Positions 1 through 10,258 of a DNA stretch of 64,000 nucleotides are shown here, piece after piece. Position numbers and translations under genes: made by a program. The stretch spans positions 9,176,001 to 9,240,000 of the forward strand of contig JAKZAN010000007.1 in assembly GCA_023053545.1 (NCBI GenBank). Reading direction: 5' to 3'. How positions within the stretch are numbered: position 1 is the stretch's first letter; each line of letters begins with the position of its first letter. The notes beneath the pieces are model-generated. The model worked only from the letters and a program-made list of their open reading frames with translations, was not told where the DNA came from and searched no databases. Origin of the DNA: Lepidurus packardi. Lineage: Eukaryota > Arthropoda > Branchiopoda > Notostraca > Triopsidae.

Positions 1-1296
1 GCTCGCATTTACTGGTGGAAAACCTCTCGAAATCGACCCACGTCATGTGAAATCGAGTCTGTCAGTTTAAAGGTGTCCCGATGTTTTTCTACCCTCAAAA
101 TGAGGGTTTGGATTCTGTCTTTGGGTCGATTAGGTTCTGTAGGTGGCTCAATGGCGGCGTTAAAACCACCAATAACGAGTAAGGAACTGAAACCGAAAAG
201 ACGACAAAAAAAAGGGACCAAAATGGTCGCTTACCTGCCATGTAAATGAGGACGACTGGGCAAATGGTGGTGTGTGATGGTGGATGTCGTTAAAAATGCA
301 AGTTGCCTGGGCCGAACCCCTTGCCGTGGTCCTGGCTTGCCTTCTCTGTCACATTGGGACGTTAAGAATAATCCAAGCATCCCCTCGCAGCCCCAAAAGC
401 GCTGGCTTTATAAACGATAACCTTCACTTGCTTTGGGTTAACGCACACATTCACAATTTCCTGAGGAAAAACGAGGACTTTGTTGGGGAACCAAACACAA
501 AACTGGACGAACTGCGCTTCACACAAGATGACAAGACTCCCTGTGGCCCTAATCAGGGGTCTTGCTTCCCAGACTGATTCTTGTCTGCTCTTGTTCTGGT
601 CAGGAAATTAGCCTAGGCGAAAAAAGTACACAAGTTTTGGAACGTTTTAGTTTTTGTTCGCGAAATACTAGTAGTTTAAGATGGGCAAAGGTTGGGTTTA
701 GGAGACGTCACAGAGGCAAGGCATCAAAGAGAGATTTTCATAGAGAAGCCAAATGGCTTCCGAGTCACTTACACTAGCAGTCACTTATAGTTTGTGCCTC
801 GTATATTTAGACATATATAGTGTTAGTGTGTACCCAACCCGCCATGGTTATCCGCAAACGTCTAAAAAGTCAAGAAACGGGAGAGGGTGGAGAAGGAATT
901 TTTTACCTGATGAAAGCGTTGAGTTAGCAACACTTAGAGCGTGCAAGATCACAGATTAAAGAACACAGTACACAAAGAATTAATCCTGGATTTACTGCCT
1001 GGCGAATTTCAATGCAACCGAGGCCAGAAATATAGGTGCGCTATGGCCAAATGCAGCGGGCACGGGCCAAGATGGCGACTCCAGGGAGAAAACAACCGGG
1101 CAGCCGACATGCCAGGGGACTAAAAAGGGCTTTAATGGCGTTGCTCGCCATCTATGTGCGTGTTTATATAATACGTTGCCATGATCAACATGTATATAAA
1201 CTTGGTTCGTTAGAGAGTGTAAACAAATTCTTTATAGTTCGGGGATTTCTTGGGAATTTATTGGAATAAAAGGAAAACTGTTAAGTAAGAGAAGTT
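1..1296. other. Left edge, no confident gene
   Basis: No coding unit could be closed here. On the minus strand an open frame at 9-221 is preceded by a plausible 46-nt GT-AG intron (donor after ATGGCAG near 230, acceptor TTTCAG), so the 5' end of a minus-strand gene running off the left edge is possible. The frames across that intron do not join cleanly. Plus-strand frames at 284-577 and 562-959 show no recognisable domain. The last few hundred bases are presumably the TANGO6 promoter and 5' UTR. Confidence 0.3.
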
Positions 1297-4200
1297 ATGG
1301 GATTGGAAGACAGATTGAAGAGCGTTTTGGAAGCGATTCAGAATTATTGTCAACCTAATTTCGATGGCTGGGTTCAGGGTCAAACAGTAAAGAGTCTTGA
1401 CGACGTAATTTCCTTGAATAGAGAGCAACTTCTAGAACTGATCAGTATCAGAGGATTGGGGATTAAAGTAGAAGGGCAATGTACCTGCGGTCCGTTAGAT
1501 TCCAAGTAAGTGTAAACGCTTTTCCGGTTATTCTGTTTGTGTTCAGTTGTGATATGGTTTTATCGAGTTCGAGTCTATGGCGCTGAGTGGCTATATTCTT
1601 AGCGTAGAATATCGCTAATTAAATTGCTAAGTGCCTTAATATAAGCTCTTTACATAACTCGCACTACGTAAACTATCAAGGGAAACATTAAGCTAGATAA
1701 ACTCGTAATTAGAACGCAAAAGAATATTTAGAAATCAAACCTATTGGACGCGGAAGAGTTTTCAAATAGCTCTGAATTATGGTCACATTTAAGTTTCAAG
1801 TTAAGTTTCATTCAAGTTTCAAGGTGGAGAAATTAATATTAATTTCTCCACCTAATTATTAATTTCTCCACCTTTAAAAAGCCCAAAATACTTAAGATTA
1901 CACAAGATTATACGAGAAAAACACAAGATTATACGAGAAAGAAGCTTTTAAACACAAACTGTCCTGTTATTTACTTTAAAAAAAAAAAAAAATTACACAA
2001 CGTTTTTATTGATTAGATGGCAATACGCCTGCTTGGGAAATTCATTATTGACGGAACTGAAGGACATTTTGCTCCAACTCAAGCTGGAAAGTGAAAAGGC
2101 GCCGCAAAAAGAACCAAACCCTCAAGCCCCGCCCCTTCCTCCCGATACTTTGTCGGTCCAGCAAGAAAAAACGGTCCAGCAATGCTTCCAGCTCACAATA
2201 ACGTTCGGCATGTTGCCGTACCTCATCCCAAACTTGGGGATTCCTCTTTGTAAGCGATCGACTTTTTCGCATCTGGTAACTTCCGGCGAAACCGAAGAAA
2301 TAGTGAGCAATTTCTTGTATACTTCCAACAATTACTTAATTTTGATTCTCTTTCAGAAATACGAGCGCTTAGTATTCATGGCACGAAGTATTCTGGACTG
2401 GCTCCAAACTTCGCCACACTTAAACCCGCTCCTCATTAGTAGTCACTTGACTGATCTTTTGGCAGTACTTTTTCAACTCGCCTTCGCCCCTGTGAAGAAA
2501 CCAGACAATTCCAAAGTGCCCCCCACTTCAAACTTTCAAATGACATCAGCTTTCCATGTGCGTATTCAATCAGAGCAAAAGTATTTTCGGCACAAGTTGG
2601 ATCAACTCCTAGACAACGTTTATCCCACTTTAGCCATCGAAAGCCTCTTGTGGTTACAAGGCCCTTCCCCCAACGCTGCCAAAGTCCTTCGCGTAATACT
2701 CATTCATCTATAACAATTGCAATAACTCATTTTAAAACGCTACAAGGCGTATAAATAGAACATTAATTTCTGATTTCGTCCGATGTTGTTGTAGGCATTT
2801 TCAGTGATTTTAATCTAAATACGTTAATCATCTTTTTGTTAGGATGCTCCGCCTTCTGCTCCACTTTGGCTTAGACTACGTTGCGGCAGTTATGTTACCA
2901 AATTTCTGCTCAAACCCAACGGATTGCTGACTATTTTCAAAGCATTGATTGGTACAAGTCTTTGTACCGATACTGGCTCTAAAAGCGATGCTTTAGCTCG
3001 TTTAATCGCAACACCACCAAAGGGTATCGCAACTACTACGTATTTTGAGCAAATTCTCCCACAAGTACGGTACTAGTATACGTCAAGTTCTTTTGTTATT
3101 TTCTGCTTTTAAACCCTAGGTAAATAGAAATTAAAGCATTTTAATGTTCATTTAGGTGTTGACCTTACCTAAGGAATACGTGAAACTTGCAGGGGAGATT
3201 CTACGCCTAATAGCGGAAAAACAGCCCCAAACATTCGCAAAATACTGGGACGATCTCTTAATTTCATTGCGCCAATTAAGCGAAGGTGATCCTTTACCTA
3301 CGGAGACTCAACTGACATCAACCGTTGAATTCATTCACCATTACCTTGTCTACGGAAGCGATCCTTCCTCGCAGCTTTTGCAACTCCTACGACCATACTC
3401 TCCAGTACTCTTTTCCATGTACGTTTTCACGCTGACTTCCATCCTCCATTTGAAAACAATGCTTCAAGAGATACTCCTCAAGTGGCTGAACTTTGACTCG
3501 GATTCTTTGCAAGCGTTACGAGACCTAAGTCTCGAAGAAAACCCTACAAAGATCTACCCCCATCCGGATCTTAATTTCCGGCTAGGATCTGATTTGGGGA
3601 TCATCCCTGAGCTAAACGCCGAGAATTCCTTGGATGACGACGCCAAAAGCGACGCTTTAATCCGGTTAATCCGGTTACTAAACCAACCAAAGCTCACCTG
3701 TGAGTTTTTCTTAAGTTCGCTCAAAGAACTAACAAATATTGTCCTAACTCCCGAACCTGAAGTTACTACAAATTGGGATAAAAGCACTGTGTTACTGGAC
3801 TTGGAACTGAAAGTAACGGTTTACACCGAGCAATTGAGACGCCAGTTAGTTTTAGTAAGGTTAGTTAGCAATTTAGCGTCTGAAGAATCACTGCAAAACG
3901 CCATAACGGAAAACGCTGAAACGGCGCTCAATTTCTGTCGACTCACGCTTGAAAGGGGCTGTGTTGAACCAGAGAAGGGCGACCATTCGTTGCCAGCCGA
4001 GACCCTGTGTCTTACCATGGCTGTAATTGGCATCCTGGCAGCCAATGGGCTGAGCTGGGATGTTTTGAACGGCCTAGCGCCGTTACTGGGCGCGTTGGCG
4101 GAGAGCCACAAGGACCAAAACGTTCGCAACGGGGCAAAGGAACTCCGCATCGCTATAGTCACGCGAGGCACCGGACTAGAAGTGCCTATTGTCCCGTCGA

Positions 4201-5276
4201 GTGCTAAGGAACGTTTTACCCCGTTTCAAGAAATGTGGAATGAATTGCACGATCCGCTAATTCCCGTGCAAGGCCACGCCCTGCTTCAGTTAGGCAAGTT
4301 AATTAAAATACGGGACCCTGAGACTTTGAAACACAAAGAACAATGCTTCGATAAACTCAACGTACGTTTTTCTATCTGTTTTAAATCTGAAAACTACTTT
4401 GTATTTGAATCCGTTTGTTGTTTTGGTAGGAATGTTTACGTCACGAAGACTCTTACATTTACCTAATGGCCGTGGACGCCTTAAGTTTCTTGGCCGATTA
4501 CCAACCCGATACGGTTTTAAACATTCTGCTAGGTCAGTTTGAGGAAGAGGAATTCTCCCAACGTTCAACCGAAGTTAAAATGGCAATTGGGGAAGTCCTA
4601 GTGCGTGTAACTCGCCTTTTAGGTAAATCTTCCTTTAACTTGAATTAGAAATTGCAACACAAAATAATAAAAAACTATAATTAGGTCCAATGACGCCAAA
4701 GTATAAAGCAGAGCTCCTGAACGTATTTTTGAGAGGTTGTCGAGATAATGACGCTTTTGTGCGAGCTTCGAGTTTATCGAATCTTGGAGAAGTTTGTGGA
4801 TTGCTTAGCTTCAGTTTAGGATCCATTCTTTACGAGGTTAAATCGAACAAATTTCACTTTAAATTAAATCGAACGAAAGTCACTAAGAAATTGTAACTTT
4901 CTTATATGATTTAGATCTTTGAATGCTTTTCATCCTGCGCTAAATTTGACCCTGCGATAGAAGTAAGACGAGCAGCTTGGATGGTGATCCATCTGATGCT
5001 CAAAGGATTGAATCAAGATGCCCTAACAGTACTTTCTGAACTTAGAAATTCAGATTTGGATTAGATTTGGCTAAAGTTCGGTTTATCTAGGTTCTGCAAC
5101 CAGTTTTACGCGACTTGCACCGAGTGCTACGACAAGTTGTCAAAACAGAGCCTGATCAGGCTATACAAGCCCATGTGAGCTTAGCATTGGACTATTTGGA
5201 CGACATTGTGCTCCAATTCTTGAACCCGCCTGTAAAGGGCTCCAAAACCATTCACCTCACACGTCCCTTTCCTTAA
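1297..5276 (+). CDS. TANGO6: TANGO6 (TMCO7) homologue
   Basis: Predicted 958-residue protein, close to the roughly 1,000-1,100 residues usual for the family. Nine exons: 1297-1505, 2017-2275, 2357-2692, 2843-3064, 3156-4361, 4430-4622, 4685-4836, 4915-5028 and 5091-5276. All introns are GT-AG and the phases close exactly. TANGO6 is a HEAT/ARM-like protein needed for Golgi organisation and secretion in fly screens, and its C-terminal half resembles yeast RNA polymerase II assembly factor Rtp1. The N-terminal part carries the family-like run ending LGIPLCKRSTF. The C-terminal half has IPVQGHALLQLGKLI (around residues 712-726) followed by the HEDSYIYLMAVDALS and VGEALxRVTR-like blocks typical of the Rtp1-like domains. 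The start is the first ATG of an exon ending in a good GTAAGT donor. The 2276-2356 intron is in frame without stops, so retention would also be translatable. The gene is convergent with PIGT. Confidence 0.9.
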
Positions 5277-5298
5277 CTGTGCTTTTGCGTAGGAGATA

Positions 5299-6030
5299 AG
5301 TACATTATTTTCTTAAATTTGATGTACTTGTTAACTTTGAATGAGTTTTTTTTTTTTTTTCACTTTTCTGATTGCGACACTTTTTCCTTTTTTTGGAAAA
5401 ACGATTTTACTTTGGCGAAAATCGATCTTTGCTCTTTTTTTACTTTTAGGGCGAGTGTATAAAAAGAGTTAAATTCAAGTTTATAATTAGTAAAAAAAAA
5501 AGAAAAAAAAAGGAAAAAATATAAATACGATAATAAATATAAATAAATATGATAAATACATTGTTTTCTTAATTTGATGTACTTGTTAACTTTGAGTTTT
5601 TTGTTTGTTTTTTTCACTTTTCTGATTGCGACACTTTTTCCTTTTTTTGGAAAAACGATTTTACTTTGGCGAAAATCGATCTTTGCTCTTTTTTTACTTT
5701 TAGGGCGAGTCTATAAAAAGAGTTAAATTCAAGTTTATAATTAGTAAAAAAAAAAAGAAAAAAAAAGGAAAAAATATAAATACGATAATAAATATAAATA
5801 AATATGATAAATACATTGTTTTCTTAAATTTGATGTACTTGTTAACTTTGATTTTTTTTTTCACTTTTCTGATTGCGACACTTTTTCCTTTTTTTGGAAA
5901 AACGATTTTACTTTGGCGAAAATCGATCTTTGCTCTTTTTTTACTTTTAGGGCGAGTCTGTAAAAAGAGTTAAATTAAAGTTTTAAAATTAGTAAAAAAA
6001 AAAAAAAAAAAAAAAAAAAATGAGAAAAAT
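5299..6030. repeat. Three tandem copies of a 250-bp A/T-rich repeat
   Basis: The marker CACTTTTCTGATTGCGACAC recurs at about 5361, 5615 and 5862, giving periods of 254 and 247 bp. Each copy runs through a T-tract, the marker, a GGCGAAAATCGATC block, a TTATAATTAGT block, an A-tract and an AAATACGATAATAAATA block. The third copy ends in a run of more than 20 A, just before the 3' end of PIGT. The array fills nearly all the spacer between the convergent TANGO6 and PIGT stops. Frames inside it are low-complexity artefacts. Confidence 0.9.
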
Positions 6031-6035
6031 AGTTT

Positions 6036-9000
6036 TTACCTTTTGGTGGTGAGATTATGCAAAGGACCGAACGCTAGGGCTAAAACGGTGCACGTTAGGC
6101 AAATAACATTGTACGGCATGCTAAAATCAGGGGTTGGTAACACCACAATGGGCGTTTCTGTAGTAATTCGAACAACGTAAGCTTGTTGCGAGACATTGAA
6201 ACTAGAAAAAGGGAGGTTAGGATTGGGAAATCCTATTTTTAGACGAATTTTGGTGGGTTGAGTTTACCTGGAGTAGAAAGTTGTACCGTCTTGAGCTAAT
6301 CCGGTGTAGTTTCGGGTGACGGGTAAGGCGGCGGTAATGACTGCAGCCGGTAAATGAAACCCATGACTGGCATCGGGGGGATATTCGAGCCACTTGAGGA
6401 ATGCGACGTCGAAATCCAAGGAAATCTCGGTTACTGATGCGGAAGGCAACGAGAGACGTAATTCCAAGTGATGCGGCCGTTCGCGGTCCCTAGCTGGTAA
6501 GTAATGTGAAAAACCTGAAGGGATAATGGAGGAATTGAGCATTTTAATTCATAATGGAATAGTGAAAAATCACTCTGGGGGACGGGAGCTCCTTTGGAAT
6601 TCGTAATGCGTAACGTATGCATGTAAAGACGTAGGTACCAGGGCACGGTATCCATATAAGTTACATTGATTGGACTACTGAAGTAGTTGTTGTGTATCCT
6701 AGTCACAAGTCGGCCTCTTTCTTGACCATATCCTAAAAAAGAGTAAAATAACAATAATAATAAGAACAAGAAAGTGAATTTGAACTAGTTTAATACATTA
6801 TAGGATAAGTATAGGTTAATAGATTGGGTACCTGCAATGAAACGGGAAACTTGAAGGAGTGGAGGTGGGATTAGACCATAGACTAGGGATTTCTTGTAGA
6901 CGGCTTGGACATTCAAGGGTCCATTTTGTGTTTCTTCCTTGATGTCGTATAAAGCGAACTGAGAAGTTGTGCCTCCACGAGTACTTGAGACAGTTTTTGT
7001 AGGCGGTGGATTCAAGCGGAAGGAATTCGTCTAAAGAATTAAAATTAATTAATGAATGCATCTTTTAACATCTCCAACAAACTATTATATCGTAACTAAG
7101 CAGAGAAATGAAAAAAAAGAAGAGAAAAAAAGGTCGCCCAACGTGGGGCTCGAACCCACGACCCTGAGATTAAGAGTCTCATGCTCTACCGACTGAGCTA
7201 GCCAGGCTTATGAACACTGTCCCACAAAAGGGTATCTAAACGGAGATACGCTAAAAACTTTCCTAGTAAAACATTTAATTTAAACTAACTTTAATTATTA
7301 GGTTATAATTGAAATAAATAATAGCAAATTATTTATAATTATAGTTTTTCGAAATAAATATAAATCTTAAATTAAACGATTACAGGAAGAAAAAAAGAAG
7401 CGCCCAACGTGGGGCTCGAACCCACGACCCTGAGATTAAGAGTCTCATGCTCTACCGACTGAGCTAGCCAGGCTTGCAAAGAAATCACACTAAGCAGGTG
7501 AGCATGAAATATCGGCACACAGGGTACCAATAGTCCAAGTCCTTGGGTAGTTTACACCTTGTTCGAAGCTCGACAAATACTGCACAGTAAAACACACGTC
7601 TAGAAAATAACCTGAAAAAATTACAGATGAACCAAAACACACTCATATAGCTTAAGAAATTATTTTACGTTGCAGTTATTCTTAAAAAAAAAATAAAAAA
7701 AATACGATTCAAAAAGTTTCGCCCAACGTGGGGCTCGAACCCACGACCCTGAGATTAAGAGTCTCATGCTCTACCGACTGAGCTAGCCGGGCTTATCTAC
7801 ACAAAATAAGAGGCTAGTCTGGAGCAAAGATCAATACTGCTTACGGATAACCAGCTTAACTTACACCTAGCTGAAAAGGTAAAAGTCGTCCATAGCATTA
7901 GTACCTCCCACTACCTTCACTACGCTAACGAGAGGTGAACCCTGAATCTTAGATTTGAATTCTTAGTTCGAATTTTTAGTTCTTAATCTTCTTATTTCTT
8001 TTAACTTGATTTACAAAGAAAATATCTTAGAATTACTTAGGAGAGAAATTGCGCTAGAGAAGTGTCTTATTAGTAAAAAAAAAAGAAAAAAAAAGAAGTA
8101 AAATAGGAATAAATGCACTCTTTAGGCCTTAATACCCATTAGTAGTAATAAAAAAATGTCGCCCAACGTGGGGCTCGAACCCACGACCCTGAGATTAAGA
8201 GTCTCATGCTCTACCGACTGAGCTAGCCAGGCTTATGTAGATAAAATAAAAAAGCCCATCTATATCAAAGACCAAAAATCAATCCTGCGTACAATCACCT
8301 TAATTTACACCAAGTTAAAAAAAGGTCAAACTCGACCAAAGTATTGGCATTTTCCACTATCTTTACCACGAGAATGAGAAGGGAACTCTCAGTTTCCATT
8401 TCATGAGTTCTTAATCTTCTAATTTTTTAATATTAATTATCTAACATTAATTAATTTTATTAAATTAACATTAATTAATTAATTATCTAACCTCTTGATT
8501 CGCTAAGAAAAAATCTTCGAATTACTTAGGAATTGCTTCAGAAGTCTCTTATTAGTAAACAAATTAAGAAAAAATAGGAAATAGGGAAAAAAAACTTTAG
8601 GCTTTATTACCCTAAAAAAAGGTTGCGCCCAACGTGGGGCTCGAACCCACGACCCTGAGATTAAGAGTCTCATGCTCTACCGACTGAGCTAGCCGGGCTT
8701 ATTCATGAAAATTTTCCTTCTCTTTCTTATAATTCAAGCTCAGCAAATTGATGATTAGGAATACGATACCCGAAACAGGTGCTTTATACCCGATTTGAAG
8801 TGACGTCCACAAACATAATACTGGACTCGGCCAAAGGACAGCTCGTAAAGAGTCCGGAAGCGAAAATTTGCCTCAACGACCAGTCACTTTTAGGTGGGGA
8901 AGAAGCAGCTCCAGGTTCCGTGACCATGGATAAGGATAAGCGCAATTCCAAAGACGATTCAGTACATGCCTTTGTCTGCAAGATATGAAGAATGTAGATT

Positions 9001-9910
9001 AGCGAAATATACAAGAAATGGCAAGCTAAATACCCTGCATATCGGTCGGAAATCCAGCGCTAAGGAATGATAATGGACGGTAAAGATCTGACGTGCATTT
9101 AAAAGCTGCACAATCCCAAACTAAAGAAGGAATAAACTTCATAAGAACTTGAGACTTTATGAAAATATGTAGGAATTTACATTGCCTGAGCAGGGAAGTA
9201 GCTTTTTCCATGGTGTAAGATTCTCGGTGCAGACAATTTCCCTGGGGAGAGATGCGTACCTGACGTGACTAGAATTGTAGGCGTAGTTTCTCTCGGCTAA
9301 GCCTTCTGGCCGAGAGGAGAGGATGGGTTGTATCGTGTTGGTTGAATCGACAAAGTTCAAGGATGCGCAGAAGAGCCCAGCAAGGGCTGCATTCAAATCT
9401 AGCCAGTTTTGATCCACACTACAAAACGAGATTTCAATATGAACTAGGCCTTTGGGACAACTATAGCATTAAGAAAAAGGAGGAATTTACTTGGATACTG
9501 AATCCTTAAACCACGCCCATACTTCAGCACCTTGAGCAGCAGATCTGACAGGGTAACCCCACTTGGAATGGCTCCAAAGTCCTTGTGTGAGGCTTAAATG
9601 CAATTCTTGGATACTAAACTTCTCTATTAGTTCCCCTACTGACTTGGGAAAAAGGTTGAAATGATGCACTAGAGGAAAAAAATAATACAAGAGTTAATAC
9701 AAGAGCTAAACCGTTAAAGAACAAATTTTGGTTACGATGTGTGGGATCTTCATTGGGATCCACGTCCCATTGTGTCGTAAATTGGAAATAGGTGTACACA
9801 TGGCCACTTTCAAGAGGTTTAATCACTACTTCTTCATTGTATGTCTCTTTCAAGCTATTCACGTTTCGAATTATTAGACAAATGGCGAGAATTCGGGCAA
9901 AAAAGAACAT
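6036..9910 (-). CDS. PIGT: GPI transamidase subunit PIG-T
   Basis: Predicted 544 residues (human about 578). Exons in transcript order: 9736-9910, 9491-9668, 9181-9418, 9034-9120, 8790-8975, 6832-7030, 6574-6732, 6268-6514 and 6036-6201, all GT-AG with closing phases. PIG-T is the central subunit of the ER complex that attaches GPI anchors to proteins. Family landmarks visible: an N-terminal signal peptide (about residues 1-19), [57 protein letters not shown] and the C-terminal membrane segment after [14 protein letters not shown]. The ATG at 9910 was preferred to an in-frame one at 9949 because it puts the hydrophobic signal sequence at the N terminus. Intron 5 (7031-8789) is 1.76 kb, far longer than the others, and holds five tRNA-Lys genes on the same strand. 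Confidence 0.93.
7135..7207 (-). tRNA. tRNA-Lys (anticodon CTT), copy 1
   Basis: This is a 73-nt cloverleaf without encoded CCA, on the minus strand. Anticodon CTT lies at plus positions 7172-7174. The acceptor stem is GCCTGGC, with position 4 a T that still forms a wobble pair. The A box (TAGCTCAGTCGGTAG) and B box (GGTTCGAGCCC) are intact. Immediately downstream on the minus strand is a T-rich tract, seen as A-runs at plus 7112-7131, that can stop Pol III. It lies inside PIGT intron 5. Confidence 0.95.
7401..7473 (-). tRNA. tRNA-Lys (anticodon CTT), copy 2
   Basis: Identical to copy 1 over all 73 nt, including the GCCTGGC acceptor strand. Anticodon CTT, with intact A and B boxes. A run of seven A on the plus strand at about 7390-7396 provides the oligo-T terminator. 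Nested in PIGT intron 5 in the same sense as the host. Confidence 0.95.
7720..7792 (-). tRNA. tRNA-Lys (anticodon CTT), copy 3
   Basis: Differs from copy 1 only at position 4 (GCCCGGC acceptor strand), which restores a C-G pair. Anticodon CTT, with intact internal promoter boxes. Long A-tracts on the plus strand at about 7684-7702, plus a shorter one at 7711-7715, act as the oligo-T terminator. Confidence 0.95.
7793..8625. repeat. Duplicated spacer units of the tRNA-Lys cluster
   Basis: The spacers 7793-8159 and 8233-8625 are diverged copies. Both contain blocks for ATCAAT-CTGC, TTACACC-AGxT, CCACTATCTTxACxACG-like and CTTATTAGTAAA in the same order. Together with the tRNA they define a duplication unit of about 440-465 bp. 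Copies 1-3 are spaced 266 and 319 bp apart and their spacers are less alike. Confidence 0.7.
8160..8232 (-). tRNA. tRNA-Lys (anticodon CTT), copy 4
   Basis: Same sequence as copies 1 and 2 (GCCTGGC acceptor strand). Anticodon CTT. An A7 tract just before it on the plus strand gives the terminator. The spacer from copy 4 to copy 5 aligns with the spacer from copy 3 to copy 4, showing growth by tandem duplication. Confidence 0.95.
8626..8698 (-). tRNA. tRNA-Lys (anticodon CTT), copy 5
   Basis: Same sequence as copy 3 (GCCCGGC acceptor strand). Anticodon CTT, with a plus-strand A7 tract at about 8614-8620 as terminator. This is the copy nearest the upstream PIGT exon, which ends at 8790. Confidence 0.95.
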
Positions 9911-10258
9911 TCTCACGCCTACCGGTGCCTGCACTGTGTTGGCAAGCAAAAGCTGGGCCCTGATTGGCTGTTGGGGTCAAAAGCGCGCCGGTTTCAAACC
10001 CCTTACGCGGTAAACACAAAGCTGGGTTTAAAGAGCGCGCCACATTCAAACTTGCACGCGGTTTCTCGAACAAAAGGGTGAAAAAGTTGAATTTTCATAG
10101 TGGTTTCTTTACTTTAGATTCATCTCTTAGCTAACGATACATGACCAACACTGATGACTAGCACCACAATAACAAAGAACCTTCTTACACAATAAAAACT
10201 GATCATAATCAAAGAAGCTTTTAAACATGTGGAATCTGGTGTCGAAAAGTTAGCCAGT
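9911..10258. other. Spacer between PIGT start and AVL9 stop
   Basis: The two genes are head to tail, both on the minus strand, with 348 bp between. The stretch should hold the PIGT promoter and the AVL9 3' UTR. GCGCGCC-containing blocks lie near 9983 and 10036, each followed by a similar CATTCAAACTTGCACGCGGT-like or TTTCAAACCCCTTACGCGGT-like sequence, a short diverged direct repeat. No gene is seen. Confidence 0.4.

Noticed and set aside
5299..6030. Possible CRISPR-like array
   Set aside because: Units are about 250 bp, contiguous and almost wholly repetitive, with no short repeats and unique spacers. The genome is eukaryotic.
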